From positions 859,294 to 923,293 of the forward strand of contig BCJX01000009.1 of the NCBI GenBank assembly GCA_001600415.1: a stretch of DNA of 64,000 bases, given 5' to 3'. The stretch is from Pascua guehoae (taxonomy: Eukaryota; Basidiomycota; Tremellomycetes; Trichosporonales; Trichosporonaceae). Position 1 is the first letter of the stretch. Each line of letters starts with the position of its first letter. The translations under genes and the position numbers were made by a program. Shown piece after piece: positions 1-11,588 of this stretch. The notes under the pieces were generated by a model. That model ran no database searches. It had not been told where the DNA came from and worked only from the letters and a program-made list of their open reading frames with translations.

Positions 1-21
1 ATGTTTGCGTGTTTTGCTAAC

Positions 22-2234
22 ATGGCAGCACCACACACCAACATTGACTTTGAGTCGGCCCCGCTGCCGGCAGCGGGCATCCCGGCGACCCACGAGCATG
101 AGCACGGCTTTGGCAAGGACCACAAGGGCGATGCCGCCGACACCGAAATCTACGCTGCGCAGGGCATCCACGGCGACGCCGAGGCCGAGTACCCCACCGA
201 CGAGGAAATGAGCACGTTGAAAAAGTGCGTACAGCCGAGCTGGGTGCCCGGATATGGACGCGGATGTGGATGTGCATGTGGCGGGGATTGCTCCAACGCC
301 CACTGCCTGGCCACGCAATCCAGCCACAAGCCCCCAACTCGGGAAAACTTGGCCCTCCCCTCTCCACTCCACCCCACGCTGTCCTTCCGTTACCCCACCC
401 CGCCCTTCCGTTTACCGCCGGAAATGTGGCCGCCACATTTGCGCCAGTGTGATGTTCGGTGAGACTTGGTGCTGACAGAACTCTCGCAGGGTGCCTGCGC
501 CGCTCAAGTTTGCCGCCTTTGCACTGTGTTTTATCGAGCTGTCTGAGCGCGCGTCCTACTTTGGCTGCCAGCAGATTTTTGCAAACTTTATCAACAAGCC
601 GCTGCCCGCCGGCGGTAACGGTGCGGGTGCGGTGGCCAAGGGCGCGGCGGGCCTGGACCAGTCGCCGGGTGCGCTGGGGATGGGCTCGGTGTCGGCGTCG
701 GCGGTCGGCTCGACGTTTACCTTCCTCGCGTACGTGACGCCCATTCTCGGCGGTATCGTGTCGGACATGTACTGGGGCCGCTACAAGACGATCGTGGTTG
801 GTGTCCTCGTCGGCGTCATTGCGCACATTCTCCTCGTCATCCCTGCCATTCCCTCGGTCATTGCCGGCGGCCACGCGTTTGCCGCCTTTATCATTGCCGT
901 CCTCATTCTCGCATTTGCCTCGGGCTTTATCAAGGCCTCGCTCGGCCCCCTCCTCTGCGACCAGTCGCCAGTCAAGAGGCCCACCATCGGCCACGACAAG
1001 AAGGGCAACCGCGTCATCGTCGACCCCCAGACCACGGTCACGCGCTACCTGTGAGTCGGGAGGAGCTTATTTTGAGGAAAAACTAACCCACCCCAGTCTC
1101 ATCTTCTACTGGGCCATCAACGTCGGCGCCTTCTTCGCCATTGCCACGTCCTACTCTGAGCGTCTCGTCGGTTTCTGGCTCGCCTACCTCCTCCCCGGTA
1201 TCGTGTACATGTTCTGCCCCATTGTCCTCGCCGTTCTCTACAAGGGCACCTACAAGGCGCCTCCCCAGGGCTCGGTCGTCATCGAGGCTGCAAAGGTCAT
1301 GCGTATGCTCTTCAAGCGTGCCTCGTGGGGCGACGTTTTCCGCGGTGGCGACCGGTTCTGGAACAAGGCCAAGCCCTCGTACATTCTCGAGACCGAGGGT
1401 CGTGTCGATGAGACCCAGGTCTTCTGGGACGACCTGTTTGTCGAAGAGCTCCGCCAGACTGCCGCGTCCTGCGTCGTCTTCTTCCTCACACCCATTTTCA
1501 TTCTCGCCGACGGTGGTATCGGTAACCAGCTCAACGACATGTCCGTTGCCATGAAGCTCGGCGGTATCCCCAACGACATTATGAACAACTTCAACTCGTG
1601 AGTGGGGCCCCTTGACCTACATCTTGTCCGCGTTTCTAACCAACCCACCAGCCTGGCCATCATTGTCGCCACGCCAATCCTTACCTGGGGCGTCTACCCC
1701 TTCTTCGAGCGCATCGGCTACCCCATCAAGCCCATGACGCGTCTCAGCATCGGCTTTATTCTCGGCATGATCACCATGATCATTGGCGCCCTCGTCCAGT
1801 GGCGCATCTACGAGACGTCGCCTTGTGGCTGGCAGGCGACGACTTGCGACGAGGTCTCACCCGTCTCCCTCGCCTGGTTGATCCCCCAGTACGTCATCCC
1901 CGCCGTCGGCGAGCTCTTTGTCATGGTCACCGGCTACGAGCTCGCCTACACCCGCGCCCCCGCACGCATGAAGGGTCTCGTCTACGCCATCTGTCTCTTT
2001 TCCAGCGCCATCTCGGCCGCAATCTCCCTCGCGTGCTCGGCCGCCATCACCGACCCCAACCTCATCTGGCCATACATTCCGGTCGCGGCCTGCTGTCTCA
2101 TCTGCGCCTTCATCTTCCCCGTCTACTTCAAGCACCTCAACGAGCCCGCAGGTCACGCCTTTGCCGACGTCGACCGCCAGGCCGGCCGCGACCAGCCAGT
2201 CAAGGCCGTGGCCCACGACGAGGAAAAGTACTAG
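22..2234 (+). CDS. PTR2: POT/PTR2-family proton-coupled oligopeptide transporter
   Basis: Proton-driven uptake of di- and tripeptides across the plasma membrane. Four exons (22-224, 490-1050, 1097-1597, 1652-2234) with introns of 265, 46 and 54 nt join in phase to about 615 residues, the usual length for fungal Ptr2. Seen in the protein: an acidic hydrophilic N-terminus, the proton-coupling E-x-x-E-R motif as ELSER at the start of the first membrane helix, the helix 2-3 region ending GRYKTI, and the PTR2 signature FYWAINVGAF just after the second intron. About twelve hydrophobic segments are visible, with the large central cytosolic loop (residues roughly 250-330) typical of fungal members. 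I start at the ATG at 22 because the next residues are a normal hydrophilic leader. An in-frame ATG also sits at position 1, and the sequence before 22 resembles a branch site (GCTAAC), so an upstream exon outside the window is possible. Family assignment is firm; substrate range is inferred. Confidence 0.95.
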
Positions 2235-2836
2235 ACGTGGAAGTGGGGGGGGGGGGGGGATTTTGTGTTCCGTTCATACGTTTTATAAGTCGACCTTTGG
2301 GTCTTTATTGCAAGCATAGTTGTGCATTGAAACTTGGCAGAAGCAACAATCGAGGAGGGGACCGTGGCGTTCGTCCAAGGTACGCGGCGATAGGATAGAG
2401 CACAGCAGGGTAACAACATCTCGAGGGAGCCATTGTGCTTGGATACATGCCCATTGGCTTTCCAGTGCATCGAGTAGAGTGCAGGATAAGCACACGTGCA
2501 TTGTGTGGCCTCTCAACCCGTACTCAGCCTCAATGTGGCGACACTACCTGTACTAAACTGCCTGTTGACGGGTAGTGGCCGTTGTCGGTGTGCCTGGAAG
2601 AATAGAGTTTTGCGCGTGCAAGTGGCACATGCACATGCACGCTCGACATCTTCATCCCATCCAGCCCGCCATATTCGTGCCATGGATGATCTCTGGCCCA
2701 CCACTGCCTTCTAAACACCTTGAAACTGCATAATAATGACCATGATCCTCAACTGGTGCCACCAATGACGCCGCTCATCATTCTGTTGACTTCTGTCGCC
2801 ACCCCCCCCCTGCTGCGCTCGTAGCTGTTGTCAACA
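2235..2836. other. intergenic; 15-nt G tract, no gene seen
   Basis: Downstream of the transporter. It holds a run of 15 G at 2245-2259 a few bases after the stop codon and no open frame with coding character. It probably carries the transporter 3' end and the upstream region of the tRNA gene. Confidence 0.6.
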
Positions 2837-2933
2837 TCTTCGCTAGTATATCGGTTAGTATAATCGCCTCTCAAGAGAGAGCCTTTCAATTGAAAGATCG
2901 CGATAGAGCAGGGTTCGACTCCCTGGCGGAGAA
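2837..2933 (+). tRNA. tRNA-Glu(CTC) with 25-nt intron
   Basis: A complete cloverleaf can be drawn. The acceptor arms TCTTCGC (2837-2843) and GCGGAGA (2926-2932) pair over seven positions with one G-T. The anticodon stem ATCGC (2863-2867) pairs with GCGAT (2900-2904). The anticodon CTC lies at 2870-2872, followed by A37. The T arm is CAGGG-TTCGACT-CCCTG. A 25-nt intron (2874-2898) sits one base 3' of the anticodon, the canonical place, and splicing leaves a 72-nt tRNA with loop C-T-CTC-A-C. A TTTTT tract at 2936-2940 is the pol III terminator. A second, almost identical copy lies on the other strand at 22671-22767. Confidence 0.93.
2874..2898 (+). other. tRNA intron
   Basis: Bases 3' of A37 that cannot be part of the mature anticodon loop. 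They contain the self-complementary CTTTCAATTGAAAG, which can form a small hairpin. The copy at 22.7 kb differs by one base in the hairpin loop. Confidence 0.85.
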
Positions 2934-3401
2934 GCTTTTTGCCTTTGTGCCCTTCTTGACACTGGGGATGGACAGCGCACGGACCTTGGCGTTGGAAAGG
3001 GATGGAAGTTGAGTGATTGAGGGGGCCGTTCTTCGTTGCACCCCCATGTGCAACTATGAGCACGCTCCACCCTGACGGGGACATGGCCCAATGATGTCCT
3101 TTCGCTGAAGACCAATGTGAGCTGTGCAGCTGTCCAAGACGGGGCTGTGACGATGCTCCTCGATGAGGTTCCGCGAGGACAAGCGCTCAGCGGTAGGTAT
3201 CGCCTCGCGAGTGGACAATTGGTTCACAGCTCCCACAAGTGTACCCAGTAAACAATTGGTCCCCCCAAGAACCACAAGCCCACCAAGCAACAACAGTACA
3301 TCACAAGACATCAATGACTGACACGTCGCGGCGCCCAGCACCAGTCCCGACCCAAACACAGGTACACACGAACAACCAAGAACCACCCCTGCCCCCACAA
3401 A
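2934..3401. other. intergenic, no gene seen
   Basis: Between the tRNA and the 3' end of the first minus-strand orphan gene. I see no coding frame or RNA gene here beyond the tRNA terminator. Confidence 0.5.
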
Positions 3402-4032
3402 CTAGAGTCCGGCATTAACCCGGCCAAGCCGAACCATGAGCTCCTCGCGCCGCCTACTGAGCGTTCCCAGTGTAGCCGTCTGCTCGTCGTCGACCGCCTT
3501 GAGCTCGGCCTCGAGCTGGGTCTTGGCCGCGGCCAGCGCGCACTGGGCACACGTCGCGCCCGTGCCGAGGGCGGCGGTACGGAGTTGGGCTTTTAGTGCG
3601 TCCCGCTCGGCAGTGACGGCCTTGAGTTGCGCGCGGGCCGTGTCGAGCTGGGCTTGGAGGGTGTCCGTGTGCGGGGCGGGAGACAGGGGGGGCGAGTGGG
3701 TGGGGATACCGGCTGGGCCCGGGGTGTTGTTGGGGTTGGGCGGCGGTGCGATTGGTGCGAGGGGTGGGGGGGNGGGGAGGGGTTGGGAGTCGGCGTGGGC
3801 TGTGATTTCGACGACGCGCTCGGGTCCTCCTGCCGTTAGTTGGGACTCAATTGAAGGCGACTGTTCACATACCATTACTCCCACCTGGGTCGTTTGGACT
3901 GTATCCCGTGTCGCCGAGATCGAGGTGGGCTGTCGTGGTGGTCTGGTATCGTCAGCGGCGGTGTTCAAGAGCCCGTGGCCGTCGTGGACTTACCACCATC
4001 TTGATGACGCGGGGAGGTGGGCGGGCTGACAT
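3402..4032 (-). CDS. orphan protein, Pro-rich with C-terminal coiled coil (about 178 aa)
   Basis: I do not recognise a family. Three exons on the minus strand (4032-3994, 3942-3873, 3829-3402) with 51- and 43-nt introns, GTAAGT and GTATGT donors and CTGAC/CTAAC branch sites, join in phase. Residues 1-90 are Pro/Thr-rich and disordered. Residues about 95-175 form an alanine-, leucine- and glutamate-rich heptad-like coiled coil ending shortly before the stop. A single unresolved base (n at 3773) lies in the proline-coding G/C run, so the length there is uncertain. It is the first of three minus-strand orphans in a row (3.4-7.7 kb). Its tiny first exon, low-complexity middle and coiled-coil tail recur in the neighbours. 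Function unknown. Confidence 0.75.
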
Positions 4033-4662
4033 GTTGACCCGACGCGAACGAGAGGTGAGCATTCGTGTACGACGAACTCGTGGCCTTGTACGTTGTGGGC
4101 GGTAAGAAGACGTCTAGTGGCTGAAAGGATGGCGCAGTGAGTCAGTCCAACATGGCGGAGGACGTTGTGTTGACGTTGGGGTTGAATGTCGTGGAATGCG
4201 TGCACGAGCGTGCGCGCGTCGCCTGTGACATGCTGATGAGATTGTCTGACATGATGGGTGGTGTGACGGCAAGTCGGAAGTGTGGGTCAACGAGTTGGTA
4301 TCATCAACAGGAGAGGGCGCATGTTGTGACACCCTCGGACATACCAAAAACTCGTCACGCTTTCATGTACCGTGTCATGGCGTGACCTTGGCGTCAAGCT
4401 AGTCTGGGCTTTCTGACAACTCGCCAGTGGTCACTGATTTGATCGGCGCTATAAGACAACCAACATTGCTTTAGCCGCAACATCAACAACATGAGAACAA
4501 AGCTAGAGGCAGGCATTTGGCATCAGGGCATACGAGGTGGACGCTATGGCACACGAGCCTATTATGAGGACAGTGATGCAAGACCTAAGAAACCTCGCGC
4601 CTCCCGCACTCCTGCTCCTGCTCCTGCTCCACCCACTCCTCCTCCATCTGATAGTCCCCCGC
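4033..4662. other. intergenic, no gene seen
   Basis: Lies between two minus-strand orphan genes and should hold the promoter of the gene ending at 3402. No convincing reading frame; the open frames here lack splice-compatible partners and coding character. Confidence 0.45.
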
Positions 4663-5871
4663 CTACATATTCATCCTCTGGGGGTTTGGGAGCTTGATCA
4701 GCCTCGCACCGAGACTTCTAGCGAGCCGCACGGCGTCCTCACCCCATGCAGTCCTTGTGGTCTGTTGTGCAAGGAGGCGCTTGGTATTGACAAGCTCCTC
4801 TTTGTAACGCACATTCTCCAGCTCGAGAAGGCGGATCCTCTCTTCGAATTCCTCGTATTCCCGCGCCAGAGCGTTCAAAAACGCGCTCGTGCTGCTTGAG
4901 CCGACACTAGGAAGGGGGGTGGGCGAGAATGTCCCCGAGGTCGAGTTGACGGTCCTCGATGCGGTTGCGTCGCCCGAACTGGGGAGAGGGGCGGCTGAGG
5001 GTGTGGCGTGGGAGGGGGTGACGGGCGTCATGGACGTCGCGTTCGCTTTGCCCTTCCCGTTGTAACTGCTGCTCGACAACTGGGAGCTCGTGAGACCGTG
5101 CCTTGGAGGCCGGTCAAAGTCGATTCCGAGGCGATCAACGCCCGTCTGGGCTTGGGGCGGCGTCGTGCTCTACGTTTGCGTTACGTTGGCCTCTGAGAGG
5201 GACGAGCGGCGACGTGACGGAGCGTCGGACATGAAAGAACGCCCTCGAGCAACTGGCGTCTGGTGGCTCTTGGTGTCACTGTAATCCCCGGGTGGCTGGC
5301 GCGGCACGGGCGGAGGGCCCATGGGGCTGAGCGGGGTGGCGTCGTTTGGTGTGGGCGTCGAGCCGCGCGATATGGGTGTCGCGGGGCGCACATCCGAAGT
5401 GTGGGGGGCTGTCCGCAGAAGAGTAAATCCACGCTGCGGCAGTTGGGACGCGTTCGTCCCCCTGTCTCCAGTGTTCTGCGGGGTGAGAGGCACCTGTAGT
5501 GCATCTCCAGGAGCAGATCCGTGCGTACGAGGCTGGACGAGCCCAACGTCTGGCGTGTCGGGAATTGTCGTGTTGCCCGTCGTCGAGGACGTCATTCGAG
5601 AGCTTTGAGAAACTGATGTGTCAGATGGGTCTTGTTGTTGTGATGTACTCACTCCCTCCTACCAAGTTGGGGTCGCCCTCGTACCTCACGTTGACCGTAG
5701 TGGTCTGGAAAGCAGCGTTGCGCTGGCGGCTAGCGCTCGGGTCGTTGCGACGGATCTGGTGATCAGCTTAGCACATAGCCGGAGGGGGGGGGAGTAGGGC
5801 AAGGTGTGATTTCTCACCTTGCTGGGCCGGGGCGGAGGTGGGCTTGCGGGGCGCTTGGGTGGCGGTGGCAT
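4663..5871 (-). CDS. orphan Ser/Thr/Pro-rich protein with C-terminal coiled coil (about 355 aa)
   Basis: No family recognised. Four exons on the minus strand (5871-5818, 5755-5653, 5612-5185, 5145-4663) with introns of 62, 40 and 39 nt; phases agree at all three junctions. The third intron uses a GTAACG donor and lacks a clear branch site, so it is the least certain. The N-terminus is proline-rich (MPPPPKRPASPPPPRPSK), followed by about 250 residues of Ser/Thr/Pro-rich disorder with possible Pro-directed phosphorylation sites. A compact coiled coil lies at about residues 280-323 (core EEFEERIRLLELENVRYKEE) before a short basic tail. A TATA-like box lies upstream at 5920-5929. Role unknown; the layout suggests a scaffold or oligomerising protein, which is inference only. 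Confidence 0.78.
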
Positions 5872-5919
5872 GGTGTGGTGGTGATGGTGGCAGAAGGCCT
5901 TGGAAGTCAGTGGAGACAG

Positions 5920-5929
5920 TTATATATCC
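5920..5929 (-). promoter_or_regulatory. TATA-like box of the 5871 gene
   Basis: Minus-strand GGATATATAA about 50 bases upstream of the ATG at 5871. The leader between box and start codon is pyrimidine-rich. The position fits a core promoter. Confidence 0.5.
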
Positions 5930-6606
5930 TACGAGGGGTGGAAGTGGTGGACCTGCAAAGGACTGCAAAGGACCCAGAGGGCTGTGGCCGTTCCATGCTG
6001 GGCGCCACGGCCTCTGTAGAAGTACACAATGCAAGCTTCTTGTCTCTGGACACGCAGTGGCGCACTAGTGCGAGTCCAGTATCACCTATGCCGCACATCT
6101 AGATGCAGTGGTCTTGTTGTGATAGGGGCGGGGGATAGAAGCATGATTCCAAAGGATGTTTGACATTGGAACCTGCCGTCAGCAGCATATGATGCGGTCC
6201 AAGTGAGTGGCGTGGCGACAACGTGGTTGCGCAATGCCCGCCCCCCATCGCCACCCGATCACAACGGGCGAACTGGGGTGTTGTTGTTCCTGGTGCTGCA
6301 CATGACGGCTTGCATGCAAAGGAGGTGAGTTGTTTCATGGTGTTCTGCGTGCGTTTGCCAACCATCTGTCCCCCGCGGTTGGGCTTCAGCTTGTAGCGGG
6401 AGTATTGGTGGAGAGTGTTGGTTCTGAAACGGCCTTTGTGCCACACTCGGAACCGGTTGTCAGGCACGACTGCAGGTCGCTCTTGCTTTGCCAAGACATC
6501 CATGCAGACTTGTGTGTACAGTAGTAGCTGCCTCACCGTTCTTCAACCCAGTGTACATAACTTCAGGGGTCTATATACAATGCACTAACTAAAAACCCCG
6601 GGGGTT
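5930..6606. other. intergenic, no gene seen
   Basis: Upstream of the 5871 gene and downstream of the next minus-strand gene. Only short frames without splice-compatible neighbours. Confidence 0.45.
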
Positions 6607-7659
6607 TCATTCGCGGTCGTCCGTGTCCTCGCGCACGCTCATCTCCTCCAGTTCCAGACCGTCCTCCTCGGCGTTCTCTTGAAAGGTGTCGTTATCGCGC
6701 ATCTCTCCGACCCTCGAACTGTCGTTGTCCCCGGGTTCGTTGACGCTACCAATGGACTCGGTGCCGACGGTACTGCGTGTGCCGTCGGTACGGCGTGTGC
6801 CGTAGTCCTCGCTGTCGTACTCGCCCTGATCCAAACCGTCCAGGATGGGATTGGTGTCTCGTAGGGCGTACATGGCGTCTTTGGCATGGTCTTGGTTGAG
6901 TTGATGGAGGTGGTTGAAGTTGTCAACCCCAAGAACATCCAACACCCCATGCTGCAAGGGAGTCAGCCAAGCATTTCAGTCTGTCTATAGTACCTTTTGG
7001 GCAATCTGGAACAATCTGTCAATCACTTCTCTGTTGCGCTTGGTCCTTTGCAGTGTTCGACGTGCCCGCGAGCGGCGGTCTGTGTTGGCGTCGTGGCTGG
7101 ACTTCACCCACATCCGGTAGTGCCTTTGGAATATACGCAACTCGTCTCTGAGGAGGCGGATATGTATCTGTTGCGCTTCGGGGCACGATTCTTGCAACGA
7201 CTCGTAGTCGCGCTTTAATTCGTTGTGCTGCTTTGCGAGACGTTTCCGCTTCTTGTTGGCGGTATCTCGCTCCGCGCTGATCTCTTCGCGTTGCTGCTCA
7301 GACCTGGCGAGACGATTGGCAAGTTTGTTCTACATGGCAATCAGCATTCACTCTCTCGGCTTCATGTCATACCTTGTCGGCATGCAGTTGGCGGAGGACT
7401 TGGATATCGCGCGGAGATGCACGGGAGGCCAGCTTGTTGAGATCCGCGTCAATGTCCCGGGGCACATCGTCCTCTTCATGAGGCGCGGCCCCGTCGTAGG
7501 ACGAAGCAGGCGAGGTATTGGCCAGCTGGTTTGTTAGCATGCCTTCTACATGAGTCTCACAGCCTGGCTGCTCCCACTACGAGGAGGTCTGGGTGTTTTA
7601 CGATCGTACGGCCTGAAGCGGCGGGAACTGCCGGGTAAAGGCATGTTGCCCTTGGCCAT
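6607..7659 (-). CDS. orphan coiled-coil protein with acidic tail (about 310 aa)
   Basis: Not recognised. Four minus-strand exons (7659-7561, 7525-7373, 7329-6994, 6951-6607) separated by 35-, 43- and 42-nt introns, all phase 0 with good donors and branch sites. Residues 1-33 are basic (MAKGNMPLPGSSRRF). Residues about 75-130 are a highly charged coiled coil (core REEISAERDTANKKRKRLAK). Residues 130-195 are basic and helical. The last 70 residues are strongly acidic (Asp/Glu/Ser/Thr). The basic middle and acidic end could suit a nuclear or nucleic-acid-associated protein, but no domain supports this. Third of the minus-strand orphan run. Confidence 0.78.
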
Positions 7660-9891
7660 GGGTGGAGCAGGTCTTCAAGGTCGGTTAGGAATGAGGAGAG
7701 TATGAGGTTGCAGAGACCACAGTGCCAACAAGCGGCATAAATTATTGCATGGGTGCGTAAGTGGAGCAGAGCCCTTGAGAGGGCGAAGCATCAAGTCGTT
7801 GGGAAACGATGCCAAAGGAGGCCCGATGGTTCTTAACCCCTTCTTGCTCTCCTTTGAGCACCTGGATGTTGTAGAGTGGCGTGGCGAATGGCGAACCATA
7901 CAAACAATCATAGAGGACAGGTGCAGAGCTGATACCAACGGGCCGAGCTTCAGTGTTGTTGCATGTGCTGTCGGACACGTGTCCCACGCGTGCGGCAGCC
8001 ACGCTCGATGAGGAGAGAACCGGGCCCCGTTTATTGTCACTGCCTTTGTCAACACATATGTACACATGGCAAAAGAGTGGGTAACAGCCACTGTCCATTG
8101 CAACAGTGTGCTTGCCAAAGCGACGCTAGCTTGCCAAACACCGGGCAACACAAGTACCGAGGACTACCGTACGTGCCCCCACCCCATTCCATGAGCATGT
8201 GCCACCACGGCGCCCCAGGTCGTTGGGCCGCCACTCTATTCACCAGTGGCGCCGATGGCCGTGCCCCATGGAGGCCTCGCCGTCGCCAAGCTGTCACATT
8301 TGGCCAGGACGACTGCGTCGCCGCCGCCGCATAGGGTGGTTGCATGGCGTTTACCTCGACATCCGTAGCTGGTACAAGCGCTAGAATAGCCCGCATACGC
8401 GCTAGTCTGGGCGGCTGTCGATCCGCTAGCCCGAAGAAGGTGCCGATACACAGCTGAAACGCGCACGCACGTACCCTGCATGAGGCCGCGACGTTCTTTT
8501 TTTTTTTTTGGCTGCTTCTTTTCTTCTGGCTCTCTTCTGGTTCATATGACGGTACATTCGTACTGTCGTACCATTGTCGAGTACAATCTGCGCAGTACAT
8601 ACTCTCAAATGATGGCCATTCTCACAGTCATGCTGTGAGTGGCTGCCCATACACGTGGCCAAGGTCGGTTGGGGACGTGGAGACAAGAAGGCAAAAAAAA
8701 AAGTAGAAAAAGAATGGGCCGCAACTCGCTCGGAGAGCTCGCTTCCGATTATGCGTCTCCGACAAGCGCGGATGTGGCGTTTCCTTGGCTCTCGCACCAA
8801 ACCGCAATGTCTCTCCTATCTTCTTTTTTCAACCCTTCCTTTCCCCTTCCCCCCTTTTGCCCCTTCACCAGACCGTCTGGACTTTTTTCTCTCTTTTTTT
8901 TTTTGTCTGGTGTCGCTTGGCACCCGATATCACTGACGTGTGCCCAGCGCTTCTGCGGGACTACCCTTTGTGGCTGGAGGGTGTTACAGGTTGCGACTAG
9001 GCGTGCTGTGGCGCGTGTGTGGCTAGAGTAGCGTGTCCGAAACAGGCTGGGTGGCACAGAGGTTGAGGTGAGGTGAGGTGACCAGGCTTGAGTGTGCACG
9101 CGCAGCCGTCGTGGCGTGGACCGACAGTGGTCGGGTGGGGTGGGCCATGGTTTGACTGTGGCGCCAGTGCTCCCTTGGCTGGGCCACACGCGCGCCACAG
9201 GCTGTTTTCAATTGATTGTCTCAAAACCTCAATCGGTGGCTTGATTCTGGCGTCTGTGGGGGGCTTCCGACTTCTGGCTTCTTTGCCTATGGCCCCCCAT
9301 TTGCACAATACCCTACGCCGTCACGCACGTTTGGTGGCTGAGGGGGCGGTGCACCCGGCCCAGAAAAAAAAAGGAGGCTTTTATCAGCTTCCGAGGCCTC
9401 CATTCCACTCCCATTCCAACCATATTGCGGGAAACTAGCCGGCCGCCCCCGCCAGCTCTCCCAATTCAGTGCACGGAAGCTTGGCGTTTCACCATGGTAC
9501 CCAATCTGCACCCGTCGGTTCGACAATACTGATGCGGCCACCATGGGAGGCCCGGCAATCTTTCCGGCCTGTTTGCTCGGACCGAGCAATCGATCAGGCA
9601 TCAATGAGGCGTCTCGCGTCGGCATGTGGCGTTTCGCTGAATCCTCTGGCAGAGCGCCAGTTGTGTAATGTTAAAACGTCTTCTTGTGTAAGAGTTATAT
9701 AAGCGAGGGGCCGCCCCAGGAAGAAGCCCGAGTAGTCATAACCTTTACAGGGGCTCGGGTGGGGTAGTGTCAGCCATGATTGACATTGTTGATATGGGCA
9801 AGAGGTTTGCAGGGAGTGGGAATATGGAGAACAGAGCCGAGCCGAACTTGGTTGATGCTAAGGAGCTCCCTGGCCAAGAGCAATGACGGTC

Positions 9892-9942
9892 GATGACTGT
9901 GTCGAAAGCCCACCTCCAACGGTGGATGACTGTGTCGAAAGC
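9892..9942. repeat. two-copy 33-bp direct repeat
   Basis: GATGACTGTGTCGAAAGC occurs at 9892 and again at 9925, exactly 33 bases apart, inside the gene-poor stretch. Confidence 0.8.
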
Positions 9943-10325
9943 ACACCACCCACCTGCAGAAGCGACAGGTATTCGACAAGTGGCGATTGATGAAGATGAC
10001 CTTGGGTTCGGGCGCGCTTAACAATACCATGATGCCGCCGCAGGAGTGGCATGTGTGGAGTTGCCCCCATGGAGGATGATAATCCAAACTCATCGTTCTG
10101 TCAGAAAAGCCGAATGCTCTGCTAGCGCCGGATGGTCTGCTGTTCGAACAATACTGCCATTGCCCCAAGTACCATCTCGAATTGTGCCATCGAGGGCTTG
10201 CCTGCGAAGGGATACCTGAGTGCATGCGAATTGAATAAAAGCAATCTTGGGCAGGGTGGCGAGCCATCAAGTGTCATGAGGGACTTGGGCCAATGACTTT
10301 GGGACTGATATCCAGTGATTCATCA

Positions 10326-10400
10326 CCAGTGCCTCGTCATCAGTGCCTCGTTGTCAATGCCTCATCAGTGCCTCATCGTCAGTACCTCGTCGTCAGTGCC
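10326..10400. repeat. degenerate 15-bp minisatellite
   Basis: About five diverged copies of a CAGTGCCTCGTCGT-like unit in tandem. Confidence 0.8.
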
Positions 10401-11549
10401 CAGCGGCCACGTTCTGTGCACACCATCAATGGCGCCCACTTTGATAAAAGTGTCCGCGCGACGGAGGCGTTGGACGTGCAGCAACATCATAAACACACAC
10501 GCACGGTCAGAGGTGCATATCTCAAGTGCACAGGTGTGAGGCGCTGCAATGGATCGCCAGCTACCATGTTGCGAGACTGAGGGCAGTGCGGTGGCGGTGG
10601 TGAGGCAGTGTAGTTGGAGGGTCTGTGGTCTGTTGAGTTGCTGTGTCGGCTCGGTGTCCGTGAGGACAATGACGAGCGTGGATCGACCACTGCCGCTCGG
10701 GTAGGTGCGGACGTTGGGACATTGCCTGTGCGACTTGCCCCGAGCGGCGGTGTGGCACCGCGTCATAGCCTTTTGGAGCCAAAGGGATGACTGTCGGGTT
10801 GGACTTCGATAACGACGTGCAGGTGTTTCGCTAACCTCGATAAAGAGTTGTGCACACCTATGGACAGTTAGGACATGCAGCACTTACTGACAGACACGTA
10901 GCTGTGAAGTGAAACTGGGGGGTTGAGCAAGTTGGGACCTGGTGGCATTGAAGATGGAACTGGGGACAGTGGACACAGTAACGAGTGCCGCAGCGGGCTG
11001 AATGCTGCTCTGTATGGGTTCCAAGCTGGCCGGCCCTCAGGAAAGCGCGCAGAAGCAGTCCAGCGTGACCCTCGACGCATCTCGCTTGCCCGGACCAGCT
11101 GTTTCGCGTTTCAGGGAGAGCGCTCTAGATATCATTCTGGCCATGGAGAGCCCAGGCATCATGATGGTGATCGAGATATCGCATGCCTGTAGGTTGGACG
11201 CGTATACGCTGCTCGCGGCTATACCAGCTGCAATGGTTTTGCAAGATGCGACATCGGAATATCTCCTCCGGAGTTCATCGGCGTTCAGAAGGTATCTATC
11301 TGCGGGGGACGATGTCTTTCTGGGGTAATCAGGGGGCAAGGAGATGTCAGACGGAGCAGAAATCCTGGAATCCTGCCAGCCCCATATGGCGACAGCTGGA
11401 AACAGCCGTTGTATTGGCTGCGCAGGCGCAAGCGCAACCGCAGCCGTCAACGCAGACGCAAAAGGGGTTGTGGGTCTCGCCGTGGGTCGTGCATGTGACC
11501 CCGTCTGGGCAGTGCGGATCATGGAATGCGTTACCTTTTCGATCGCGAA

Positions 11550-11550
<1 letters not shown>

Positions 11551-11588
<38 letters not shown>
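11551..11588. repeat. GTGCTC hexanucleotide microsatellite
   Basis: Six perfect GTGCTC units in tandem. Related GCTTGT/GCTCGT degenerate runs occur at 44.9-45.1 kb. Confidence 0.9.

Noticed and set aside
17..994. 325-codon open frame on the minus strand
   Set aside because: Antisense shadow of the peptide transporter, Arg/Gly-rich with no splice logic; the plus strand has a complete family match.
11037..11522. 161-codon minus-strand frame that looks semi-natural (DELRRRYSDVASCK)
   Set aside because: Isolated, with no start context or joinable exons in the surrounding sequence; kept only as a possible relic.
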